Part shown: positions 1 to 6,247 of the stretch, piece after piece
How the letters are laid out: each line of letters starts with the position of its first letter
How positions within the stretch are numbered: position 1 is the stretch's first letter
Assembly: GCA_900554625.1 (NCBI GenBank)
Contig: USHP01000093.1
Coordinates: forward strand, 1 to 7,332
Direction of reading: 5' to 3'
Length of the DNA: 7,332 bases
Source: an uncultured Eubacteriales bacterium
Lineage (GTDB): Bacteria > Bacillota > Clostridia > Oscillospirales > Oscillospiraceae
Position numbers and translations under genes: made by a program
Notes under the pieces: model-generated
Databases searched by the model: none
Told to the model about the DNA's origin: nothing
Seen by the model: the letters and a program-made list of their open reading frames with translations, nothing else

Positions 1-702
1 CAGCACCCCCATGGCGCCAATCAGCGCCCAATCCCGGGCAGTCATTCGGTAAATCCGGAAGCTGGTGCGCTTTGCTGTGCCGTAGCCCCGGCAGCGCATG
101 GCATCGGCGGTAACAATACTGCCTTCCAGCGCCCAGTCCGTCAGGGCAGACAGCACCTGCATGCCGCCGGCAATTTTCTCCTTGGCAGAATTTGCTCCGG
201 TGACCCCTTTGCCGATACAAGTACGGGCATCGGCGATCTGCTTGCCCTTGCGGCTCAGACTGGGAATCATCCGCAGCACCATCACCAGCAGCAGCGACAG
301 TGCCGGAATCAGACTGCCAAACAGGCAAACAAACTTATCGCTGGTCAGCACCATACTGTAGCAGCTGAACCAGAGAATCATCACCACAAACATCCCCGCC
401 ACCGCCATGCCATAGTACAGCGCTTCCAGGGTATAGGGTCTGCCAAACACCGTAAACAGCAGGTGCTCGCCATAGGTGTTCAGCAGCGGGTTCAGTCCGG
501 CAATCACCGCAAACACCGGAACCAATCCGGCAATCCGCTTCCATCCGGCCCTTCCTTTGAGCAGCAGAAAATACCCACCGGCCCCCACCGCTCCGGCCGC
601 CAGATACATCGGGTGCTGAATCACCACACAAAAGCCAATTGCCCCCAGGAAAAACAGAAAGTTGGTCAGAGGATGGCATTTGGAAAAGGCATCATAGCGC
701 AT
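1..702 (-). CDS. ecfT: EcfT, energy-coupling factor transporter transmembrane protein (3' end cut off)
   Basis: The first 234 codons are visible, from ATG at 702-700 to the left edge with the frame still open. The protein starts MRYDAFSKCHPLTNFLFF, the typical ECF T-component N-terminus (F-S-xx-HP-xxNF). It has hydrophobic segments at about 14-30, 32-49, 56-72, 96-114 and 130-146, then the cytoplasmic coupling region. There the two arginine motifs that dock into the ATPases are seen as ADARTCIG (157-164) and ADAMRCRGYG (199-208). EcfT joins a substrate-binding S component to the EcfA/EcfA' ATPases for vitamin or metal uptake. Family members run about 250-280 residues, so a final membrane segment lies outside the window. 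EcfA and S genes would be expected further left. The riboswitch suggests cobalamin or a linked precursor as substrate, an inference. The ribosome binding site is weak and lies in a hairpin, so expression is probably switchable. Confidence 0.91.
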   Translation of the reverse strand, partial: MRYDAFSKCHPLTNFLFFLGAIGFCVVIQHPMYLAAGAVGAGGYFLLLKGRAGWKRIAGLVPVFAVIAGLNPLLNTYGEHLLFTVFGRPYTLEALYYGMAVAGMFVVMILWFSCYSMVLTSDKFVCLFGSLIPALSLLLVMVLRMIPSLSRKGKQIADARTCIGKGVTGANSAKEKIAGGMQVLSALTDWALEGSIVTADAMRCRGYGTAKRTSFRIYRMTARDWALIGAMGVL

Positions 703-730
703 AAACAGAAAACGTCCCCTTTCGGGGACG
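703..730 (-). terminator. Conditional terminator or SD-sequestering hairpin of the riboswitch
   Basis: CGUCCCC (730-724) pairs with GGGGACG (719-713) through a GAAA (GNRA) tetraloop; UUUUCUGUUU (712-703) follows, running up to the ecfT ATG. It can act as an intrinsic terminator. The AAAGGGG at its 3' side is also the only Shine-Dalgarno-like sequence before ecfT, though 13 nt away, so translational control is the alternative. An upstream GGGGACG (790-784), in the loop of a stem formed by 804-795 and 783-774, can compete for CGUCCCC as an antiterminator. Confidence 0.65.
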
Positions 731-808
731 AAAACGCATATTGCCGCAAAAAGCCGGTAATCCTGAAAAACCAACCGCCAGACCGTCCCCAAGAGTCTTG
801 CGGTTTCC

Positions 809-944
809 GTCAAAGTCCGTATTCCGACTCCGGACGCTGTATGCCGGTAACCTTCTCAGATTGCTCCAATGGCTTCCGGCGAGCCTATGTCCGTCTACGG
901 CGGCTTGGTACCGTTGGGATTTTCCCATTCCAATTTTCTTTGAC
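809..944 (-). ncRNA. Cobalamin-type riboswitch aptamer
   Basis: The leader upstream of ecfT folds like the cobalamin riboswitch family. A closing stem pairs GUCAAAG (944-938) with CUUUGAC (815-809). Inside it, in order on the RNA, are a UGGGA/UCCCA hairpin (927-923 with 919-915), the conserved-looking core GGUACCAAGCCGCCGUA (912-896), GAAGCCAUUGG (876-866) with a small AUUG/CAAU stem, GAGAAGG (857-851), and a B12-box-like AGUCGGAAUAC (829-819) in the loop of a GUCCG/CGGAC stem (835-831 with 819-815). The loop base string GAGUC (830-826) can pair with GGCUC (885-881), as expected for the loop-loop contact of this family. The match is by eye to known motifs, so the exact ligand form (adenosyl-, methyl- or hydroxo-cobalamin) is unknown. 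It is expected to lower ecfT expression when cobalamin is plentiful. Confidence 0.82.
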
Positions 945-966
945 TGATTGTGTCATTGTTATGCGT

Positions 967-995
967 ATTTTAGCACAGTTTCATTCCGCTGGCAA
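967..995 (-). promoter_or_regulatory. Sigma-A promoter of the riboswitch-ecfT unit
   Basis: The minus strand has TTGCCA (995-990), 17 bp, then TAAAAT (972-967), each one mismatch from consensus, with an extended -10 TG (TGC-TAAAAT). The predicted start near 960 leaves just enough leader upstream of the riboswitch closing stem at 944. Confidence 0.82.
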
Positions 996-1008
996 TCCCC
1001 GTTTCATG

Positions 1009-1039
1009 AAAAAAAGCCGCCGGTGCAAAACCGGCGGCT
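1009..1039 (-). terminator. Rho-independent terminator of the ftsE operon
   Basis: A perfect 10-bp stem (1030-1039 with 1015-1024, 5-nt loop, GCCGCCGG core) is followed on the minus strand by a T tract covering 1015-1009. It lies 13 nt after the nitroreductase stop and 13 bp before the -35 box of the next unit, so it separates the two transcripts. Confidence 0.95.
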
Positions 1040-1052
1040 AAGAAACAATCAG

Positions 1053-1559
1053 TTACACTTTCACGATACGTCCGGGTGCGCGGGGCTTGGTCACCGGCTC
1101 TTCATCGGGATAGCCCAGAATGCAATGACCCACGCCCTTCAGATGCTCCGGCAGTCCCCATTTTTTCAGCAGTTCCTTGCCCTCAGGGCTGTCAAAGGCC
1201 TGCTGTGCCCGGTGAATCCAGCAGCTGCCCAGACCCATCTCACTGGCAGCCAGCATCAGATTGCCCATAACCAGGCTGCCGTCTTCCAGCCAGGTATTCC
1301 GTTCCGGGTCAGAAAGAACCACCACCACGCAGGGAGCGCCGAAGAAGGGATCGCTGGTGGTTCCCAGGATTTCCGCGTTCATTCTGGACAGCTGATCCCG
1401 GGTCTGCTTGTCCCGAACGGCAACCATCACGGTTTTCTGGCTGTTCTTGCCGCTGGCGGCATAGAGTCCTGCTTCCAAAATGGCATCCAGTTCTGCGTCG
1501 GTGATCTGCTGGGGCTTGTACTTGCGGACGCTGCGGCGGTTTTTCAGTAGTTCGTGCAT
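1053..1559 (-). CDS. Nitroreductase-family FMN-dependent oxidoreductase
   Basis: This 168-residue protein has the compact clostridial nitroreductase fold signature: an N-terminal RRSVRKY (8-14) for FMN phosphate contact, AASGKNSQ (35-41) forming the flavin pocket, a central AAxEMGLGSCWI block (104-115), and the ending C-xLGYP-EEP (146-155) typical of the family. It should use NAD(P)H to reduce nitroaromatics, quinones or another small substrate; the sequence does not say which. The start is ATG at 1559 with AGGAGG (1569-1574) 9 nt upstream. It lies 17 nt after the S41 gene, so it is cotranscribed as the last gene of the operon and is followed by a terminator. Nothing links it to wall metabolism, so it may be a passenger gene. 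It is cytoplasmic: no signal peptide or membrane segment is visible. Confidence 0.92.
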   Translation of the reverse strand: MHELLKNRRSVRKYKPQQITDAELDAILEAGLYAASGKNSQKTVMVAVRDKQTRDQLSRMNAEILGTTSDPFFGAPCVVVVLSDPERNTWLEDGSLVMGNLMLAASEMGLGSCWIHRAQQAFDSPEGKELLKKWGLPEHLKGVGHCILGYPDEEPVTKPRAPGRIVKV

Positions 1560-1576
1560 AACAAAATACCTCCTGT

Positions 1577-2722
1577 TTATTTCAGCGCATCCAGCGCTGC
1601 TTGAATCTGCGGGTCCTCCTCCCAGGGCAGGGAGTCAAAATAGATTTCCATAGCAGTATCTTCATCCACGGTTACCGGCACATCCGGCTCAATGCCCACA
1701 CCTTCCAGGCAGACGCCCTTGGGGGTATAGTATCTGCCGATGGACAGGGCCACAGCTGAGCCGTCGCTCAGCTGATAGGTCGTCTGGAAATGTCCCTTGC
1801 CGCTGGTATGCTCGCCTACCACAATGGCAGCTTCATATTCCTGCAGCGCTGCGGCAAAAAACTCCGCAGCAGAGTAAGAATCCCCATTGACCAGCACCGC
1901 CATGGGCATATCCAGGAAGTTTTCGTCGGACACGTCCACATCCTCATAGCCGTCGTAGCGCTCCGTCCGGAACAGGTCGCCTTCCGGCAGCAGATAGTCC
2001 AGTACCTTCACCAGTTCTTCGGCAAATCCGCCGGGGTTGTTGCGCACGTCAAAAATCAACTTCTGGGCGCCTTCTTCCCGCAGCGCTTCAATGGCGGCAA
2101 TGGTTTCTTCCGAGCAGCGGGAGTCAAAATTCTCAATGGTCACCAGGCCCACCTGATCCTCCAGCATGGTATAGGTTGCCACGGGAGTTTCCATATGCCG
2201 CCGCTGCACTGTCAGTTCCAGTTCTGCTTCTTCCCGCAGAACCGTCAGGACCACATCGGTGCCTTCTTCTCCTCGGACCAGGTTACGCATCTGGCTGGCA
2301 TCGCTCTGGCGGACATCCTGTCCGTCCACGCCGATCAGCACATCATCCACCTGCACGCCCGCCTCTTCCGCGGGGCCGCCGGGGGTCACCGACATAATCC
2401 GGAAGCCTTCTACATCTTCCGAGGACAAAATGGTGATTCCCACACCCACATAGGCGTTGGCCATGTTTTCCTGGTAGGTTTCATACTCGCTGGCGGGAAT
2501 ATAGTAGCTCCAGCGGTCGCCGGTGGCTTCCACCATGGCATCCGCCGCTGCGTCTTCCAGGACTGTGGGATCTGCCCCCTCAATGTAGCGCTCTTCAATC
2601 AGGTCTTGCAGCTGGGACAGTTTGCTGCTTTCCGGAATACCTCCCATTCCCGCCAGGGTCAACGCGGAGGCCAAAGCCGCCACCAGAATATACGAACCGA
2701 TTTGCAGGACTTTCTGTTTCAA
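1577..2722 (-). CDS. S41-family C-terminal processing peptidase (CtpA/CtpB-like), secreted or membrane-anchored
   Basis: This 381-residue serine protease should act outside the membrane. It has an N-terminal hydrophobic segment (about 9-28, signal or anchor), a PDZ domain (about 90-175, with YVGVGITI and the TPGGPAEEAG-V-DDV-IGVDG core), and an S41 catalytic domain with DVRNNPGG (225-232). The Ser-Lys dyad is S284 in SYSAAEFFAAAL and K309 in GKG, 25 residues apart as in Prc/D1P enzymes, with Q313 four residues later. The protein ends soon after the catalytic domain, without the C-terminal peptidoglycan-binding domain of some relatives. Translation starts at TTG with a good GAGGTGA site. S41 proteases are known to cut or degrade cell-wall hydrolases and sporulation regulators. 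Its place behind two hydrolase genes suggests that it processes or removes them, which is an inference. It ends 17 nt before the nitroreductase. Confidence 0.95.
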   Translation of the reverse strand: MKQKVLQIGSYILVAALASALTLAGMGGIPESSKLSQLQDLIEERYIEGADPTVLEDAAADAMVEATGDRWSYYIPASEYETYQENMANAYVGVGITILSSEDVEGFRIMSVTPGGPAEEAGVQVDDVLIGVDGQDVRQSDASQMRNLVRGEEGTDVVLTVLREEAELELTVQRRHMETPVATYTMLEDQVGLVTIENFDSRCSEETIAAIEALREEGAQKLIFDVRNNPGGFAEELVKVLDYLLPEGDLFRTERYDGYEDVDVSDENFLDMPMAVLVNGDSYSAAEFFAAALQEYEAAIVVGEHTSGKGHFQTTYQLSDGSAVALSIGRYYTPKGVCLEGVGIEPDVPVTVDEDTAMEIYFDSLPWEEDPQIQAALDALK

Positions 2723-2726
2723 AAAA

Positions 2727-2733
2727 TCACCTC
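2727..2733 (-). promoter_or_regulatory. Ribosome binding site supporting a TTG start
   Basis: GAGGTGA, complementary to the 16S rRNA 3' end, has its GAGG core 7 nt upstream of TTG at 2722-2720. The ATG just upstream (2736-2734) reads ATG-AGG-TGA and stops at once, so it cannot start the gene; TTG is the best-placed initiator. Confidence 0.8.
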
Positions 2734-2745
2734 ATGTAGTAAAGG

Positions 2746-2773
2746 TTCCCACAGCCCCGGAGGGCTGTGGGAA
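2746..2773 (-). other. Intercistronic hairpin with UNCG tetraloop
   Basis: A perfect 12-bp inverted repeat (2746-2757 with 2762-2773) lies 7 nt after the stop of the second M23 gene and 23 nt before the S41 start. On the transcribed strand the loop is UCCG closed by C-G, a member of the extra-stable cUNCGg class. The following bases (CCTTTACTAC) are not a proper U tract, so this is not a standard terminator. It may protect the 3' end of the upstream message, mark a processing site, or partly reduce read-through into the S41 gene. Confidence 0.8.
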
Positions 2774-2780
2774 ACGTCAA

Positions 2781-4076
2781 TTACAGTGCAACATAGCTGC
2801 AGGGATTCACATAAACACCGTTCAGAGAAATACCGAAGTGCAGGTGGTCGCCGGTTGCCACGCCAGTAGCTCCCGTAGCACCAATATACTGTCCGGTGCT
2901 GACAATCTGTCCTACTGACACACCAATGGAACTCAGGTGCATGTAAACCGAGCGGAAGCCGTCGCCATGGTCAATCTGAACATAGTTACCAGCAGCACTG
3001 GCAAAACCAGCAATGGTAACCACACCGCCCCGGGAAGCAACCACCGGCCAGCCGGTACCGGTATCCAGGTCAACGCCCTGATGGTAAGTAGAAGCACCGG
3101 CCGTGGGAGATTTCCGATAACCGAAGGGACTGGTAATGGAGGTGTAGCTGCAGGGTACGACCCAGCCGCCGCCACCGCTGCTGCCGCCGGTACCGCCGGA
3201 AGAGCCGCCACTGGAGCCACCACTGGAGCCGCCACCTTCGGTAGTTTCCGGAGGAACAGAGGTAGCCAGCCATGCCAGGAACTCTGCCTGCTTGGCTTCG
3301 TTGAACTCCACTTCCTTCTGGGCAATCTGCTTCAGGAACTCCTGCTCCTGGGCTTCAAACTCCGCCTGCAGAGCAGTCAGCTCGTCACCCTTGCTCAGCA
3401 GCTGCTGGAACAAGTCATCGGCTTCCTGGCGCTTGGCATCCATCTCCGCCTGGGCAGCGTCCAGTTCCTGCTTGACGGTTTCCATCTCTGCTTTCTCGGT
3501 CTCCAGCTCCTGCTGGGCAACCACCACGTTGTTGGCGGCCTCCGCCAGCTCTTCCAGACGGCGGTTATCGGAAGCGGCAATCTCTTCCACCATGTTCAGC
3601 CGGTCCAAAAGGTCGGAGAAGCTGTTGGCATTGAACAGAACCTCCCAGTAGGAAAGTTCGCCTTCTTCTTCCATGGTACGGATACGCAGCTTATTTTCAT
3701 CGTTCAGGGTCTGATACCGCTCTTCAGCATGGTCCAGTTCGTCCTGCTTGTCCGCGATCAGGGTATTGTAGGCTTTCAGCTGATTGTTGATGTTCTCAAT
3801 CTGGGTATTCAGCAGCTGAATTTCCTGGTCGATGACATTTTTCTTGGCAATGAGGTCATAAATCTCGTTCTCATTTGCCTCATATTGTTCCTGAACTTCA
3901 GCAATCTTTTCTTTGATCTGTTCTTTCTCTTCCTTCAGCGCATTGATCTGCTTGCGGATTTCGCTGGAAGAAGCTGCGCTGGCAGTGGTAGGCAGCAGGC
4001 TCAGAATCAGCGTCAGCAGCATCACTGCCGCCATGATACCTGCCAGAACGGATACCAATTGTTTGCGTTTGTTCAT
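2781..4076 (-). CDS. Secreted coiled-coil M23 (LytM) endopeptidase with Gly-Ser linker, second paralogue
   Basis: This 431-residue secreted protein is a paralogue of the preceding gene. It has a signal peptide (1-34, ending TASA), a coiled coil (about 37-268), a glycine/serine linker (281-304) and an M23 domain (about 305-431). The active site is complete: H332 and D336 in HQGVD, H380 in YMHL, H411/H413 in GDHLHFG. The two paralogues align closely in the coil, sharing IDQEI, LIAD, RIR-MEE, SYWEV-F-AN and LLDRLNM-EEI-ASD blocks, so both probably dock on the same FtsX. They differ in the linker, and in two cysteines found here (C309 and C426, both in a PCSY context) at the two ends of the enzyme domain and absent at those places in the first copy. 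It lies 35 nt after the first paralogue with no terminator between. A tandem duplication followed by specialisation is my inference. Confidence 0.94.
   Translation of the reverse strand: MNKRKQLVSVLAGIMAAVMLLTLILSLLPTTASAASSSEIRKQINALKEEKEQIKEKIAEVQEQYEANENEIYDLIAKKNVIDQEIQLLNTQIENINNQLKAYNTLIADKQDELDHAEERYQTLNDENKLRIRTMEEEGELSYWEVLFNANSFSDLLDRLNMVEEIAASDNRRLEELAEAANNVVVAQQELETEKAEMETVKQELDAAQAEMDAKRQEADDLFQQLLSKGDELTALQAEFEAQEQEFLKQIAQKEVEFNEAKQAEFLAWLATSVPPETTEGGGSSGGSSGGSSGGTGGSSGGGGWVVPCSYTSITSPFGYRKSPTAGASTYHQGVDLDTGTGWPVVASRGGVVTIAGFASAAGNYVQIDHGDGFRSVYMHLSSIGVSVGQIVSTGQYIGATGATGVATGDHLHFGISLNGVYVNPCSYVAL
3165..3236 (-). repeat. Gly-Ser-rich linker coding repeat
   Basis: Twenty-four codons (residues 281-304 of the second M23 peptidase) encode only Gly, Ser and one Thr in GGSS-like units. 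The DNA shows short degenerate tandem units of about 9-12 bp. It is a flexible tether between coiled coil and enzyme, and a likely site of length variation between strains. Confidence 0.85.
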
Positions 4077-4082
4077 AATGTA

Positions 4083-4088
4083 CTCCTT
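4083..4088 (-). promoter_or_regulatory. Ribosome binding site fixing the second M23 start
   Basis: AAGGAG sits 6 nt upstream of the ATG at 4076-4074. The in-frame ATG six codons earlier (4094) has no comparable site and would place the Shine-Dalgarno sequence inside the gene, so the MNKRKQ start is chosen. Confidence 0.82.
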
Positions 4089-4111
4089 TTCCAATGCGGG
4101 GACACACAGTG

Positions 4112-5329
4112 TTAGTAAATGTATGCCAATGGGTTTACATAAGTTCCAGCATAAGAAATGCCAAAATGGAGGTGGGGGCCGGTAGACAAGCCGGTGCTGC
4201 CTACATAGCCGATGAGCTGTCCTTGGGACACGGTTTGTCCCGCGGAGACAACATAGTTGGTCATGTGCATATAAATGGAAGCAAAGCCGTCCAGGTGGTT
4301 GATGCTGACATAGTTGCCCGCACCGCCGGCCTGGTAGGAAGCCACCGTGACCTTACCGGCCCGGGTAGCGTAGATCGGTGTTCCCTGGGCACAGGCCATA
4401 TCGATACCGTTGTGCATCCGGGAGGTACCCAGAATGGGGTGCACCCGCATGCCGAAGGGACTGGTCAGGGTATGGCCGGAAACCGGTGTGGTCCAGGCTG
4501 CATTAGAGGGCGGGTTCTGACCCTGCAGGGCCAGCTTTGCCAGGTACTCGTCGTACTTTGCCTCTTCCAGTTCCTTTTCCTTGGCGGCAATCTCCAACAT
4601 CAGCTCGTCCTGGAGGATCTCGGACTGAGCCAGCAGCAATTCAAATTCTTCCGCCTTTTTCTCCAGCTCATAGAGCAGGTCATCAGATTCGCTGCGCTTT
4701 TCTTCCAGTGCTTCCTCGTCAGCAGCCAGCTGGACCCGAGTGCTCTCCAAGTCCCGCTTTTCCGACTCCAGATTCAGCTGGGTGGCGTTGACAATATCTG
4801 CGGCAATCCGCATTTCCTCAATCCGCTTACGGTCGGAAGCATTGATTTCCTCAATCATATTCAGCCGGTCCAGAAGCTCCGTAAAGGTGTTGGCCTCAAA
4901 AATGACTTCCCAGTAGGACATTTTGCCCTGCTCTTCCATCACCCGGATCCGCTCCCGGTGCTGTTCACTCAGGGTACGCAGTTCCTCCTTTGCAGAATCC
5001 AGCTTTTCCTGGGTATCTGCAATCAGCTGGCTGTAGGCAGAGATCTGCTGATTGGTAGCTTCAATTTTGGTGCTCAGCAGGGTAATTTCCTGGTCAATCG
5101 CGCTTTTCTGAGCCACGATGTCCTGCATGTCGCTGTAGTTGGCGTCATACTGCCCCTGGATGGCATCAATTTCTTTTTGAATGGCAGCGTTTTTTTCTTC
5201 CAGGGCGTCAATTTCCTTCTGGATTTCCGAGGAAGAAGCCGCCCGGACATTGACCGGCAGTGCACCGGCAAGCATCACACCCACCAAAAGAAGGCAGATC
5301 AGGGAATGTGCTTTTTTATTTTTACGCAT
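4112..5329 (-). CDS. Secreted coiled-coil M23 (LytM) endopeptidase, first paralogue
   Basis: This 405-residue protein is a probable peptidoglycan endopeptidase activated by FtsEX. It has a Sec signal peptide (basic KNKK, hydrophobic 9-23, likely cleavage after VRA at 30), a long heptad-rich coiled coil (about 35-262) and a C-terminal M23 domain (about 280-405). The zinc ligands and catalytic histidines are all visible: H306 and D310 in HNGID, H355 in YMHM, and H386/H388 in GPHLHFG. It should therefore be an active metallopeptidase, unlike the degenerate LytM domain of E. coli EnvC. The hydrophobic break at 137-166 (MSYWEVIFEANTFTELL and on) resembles the region of PcsB/CwlO-type proteins that interrupts the coil and is expected to engage FtsX. 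The linker before the enzyme domain is short (QNPPSNAAW). The gene starts 30 nt after ftsX; AAGGA (5340-5344) is 10 nt before ATG. EnvC-like or CwlO-like are functional analogies, not orthology claims. Confidence 0.94.
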   Translation of the reverse strand: MRKNKKAHSLICLLLVGVMLAGALPVNVRAASSSEIQKEIDALEEKNAAIQKEIDAIQGQYDANYSDMQDIVAQKSAIDQEITLLSTKIEATNQQISAYSQLIADTQEKLDSAKEELRTLSEQHRERIRVMEEQGKMSYWEVIFEANTFTELLDRLNMIEEINASDRKRIEEMRIAADIVNATQLNLESEKRDLESTRVQLAADEEALEEKRSESDDLLYELEKKAEEFELLLAQSEILQDELMLEIAAKEKELEEAKYDEYLAKLALQGQNPPSNAAWTTPVSGHTLTSPFGMRVHPILGTSRMHNGIDMACAQGTPIYATRAGKVTVASYQAGGAGNYVSINHLDGFASIYMHMTNYVVSAGQTVSQGQLIGYVGSTGLSTGPHLHFGISYAGTYVNPLAYIY

Positions 5330-5359
5330 AAGCTAAGGGTCCTTCTTTTGATTTGGAAT

Positions 5360-6247
5360 TTACACATCCATAAACTTCCGGATGGAGGTCCAGCTACCCA
5401 CGATACCGACGAACATACCGGCGGCGCCGAACACCGCGACCATGGGGATCAGGACTTCCTGGAACGGAACGAAGGTAAACAGCTGCAGGGAGTCAACCTC
5501 CGTAATCTTACGGATCATGGAATCGTATGCCACCCACTCCAAACCGAAGGCCAGAACTGCGCCGATCATACCCAGGGTAAAACCTTCCACCACGAAGGGC
5601 AGCCGGATAAAGCCATTGGTGGCGCCCACCATTTTCATAATGGCGATCTCGTCCTTACGGTCGTACATGGCCAGCTTAACAGTGTTGGAAATAATCAGCA
5701 GAGACACCACCAGCAGCACGGCGATGATGGCAATGGAGACCATGTGCAGCACATTCTGGATGGTGGTAAAGCCTTCTGCCAGTTCGTAGGCTGCGTCGGT
5801 CTTGGCTACGCCGGGCAGCTGCTTGAGCTGCTCATCGGTCTGCTGCATCTTGGTATTGTCTTCCAGAACCACCACATACCGGTGACGCAGGTCCTGCGCC
5901 TGAACGCCGCTGAAAGCGCTGTCGCCGTCATGGTCGGCGATGAAGTCTTCCAGCGCCTCCTCCCGGGAGATAAAGGTGGACTGGAGCACATTGTCCAGCA
6001 GATTGATTTTGGTGCCGATGCTCTTGGCTTCGGCATCGGACAGGTCGCTGTCTATGTACACCAGGATTTCACTGGTCTTGTTCAGTTCCTCCACCATGAG
6101 GTCCAGGTTGTAGGCCAGGATGGAGAAGCTGCCCACGATGACCAGACAGGCCACCGTAACACACACAGCGGCGAAGGACATAAATCCATGGAGGAAAATA
6201 CCCCGGAAGCCTTCTTTCAGCAGATATCCCAGATTATTCAGCTTCAT
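5360..6247 (-). CDS. ftsX: FtsX, cell-division ABC transporter permease
   Basis: This 295-residue membrane partner of FtsE has the FtsX layout: a cytoplasmic N-terminus, TM1 (about 22-46), an extracellular domain of about 115 residues (49-165), then TM2 (166-189), TM3 (217-241) and TM4 (265-286). The cytoplasmic loop after TM2 has the family segment YDRKDEIAIMKMVGAT followed by FIRLPF, the region expected to contact FtsE. In FtsEX systems the extracellular domain binds coiled-coil hydrolases (EnvC in E. coli, PcsB in pneumococcus, CwlO in B. subtilis), and two such proteins are encoded directly downstream. The ATG at 6247-6245 lies inside the end of ftsE, with GAGGAGG at 6257-6263 placed 9 nt before it. 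The overlap suggests translational coupling and fixed FtsE:FtsX stoichiometry. Confidence 0.96.
   Translation of the reverse strand: MKLNNLGYLLKEGFRGIFLHGFMSFAAVCVTVACLVIVGSFSILAYNLDLMVEELNKTSEILVYIDSDLSDAEAKSIGTKINLLDNVLQSTFISREEALEDFIADHDGDSAFSGVQAQDLRHRYVVVLEDNTKMQQTDEQLKQLPGVAKTDAAYELAEGFTTIQNVLHMVSIAIIAVLLVVSLLIISNTVKLAMYDRKDEIAIMKMVGATNGFIRLPFVVEGFTLGMIGAVLAFGLEWVAYDSMIRKITEVDSLQLFTFVPFQEVLIPMVAVFGAAGMFVGIVGSWTSIRKFMDV

Noticed and set aside
335..679. A 114-codon minus-strand open frame within the ecfT region
   Set aside because: It is in a different frame from ecfT, has no recognisable motif and is rich in Gly/Arg/Cys. The ecfT frame gives a clear T-component protein over the same bases.
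692..928. A 78-codon minus-strand open frame over the ecfT leader
   Set aside because: It covers the riboswitch and has no motif. The leader bases are explained by RNA structure, although a leader peptide cannot be formally excluded.
1790..2869. A 359-codon plus-strand open frame opposite the S41 gene
   Set aside because: It is antisense to the PDZ and catalytic codons and shows no family motif.
2937..4115. A 392-codon plus-strand open frame opposite the second M23 gene
   Set aside because: It is a mirror of the coiled-coil codons, with no domain, and overlaps a gene with a complete active site.
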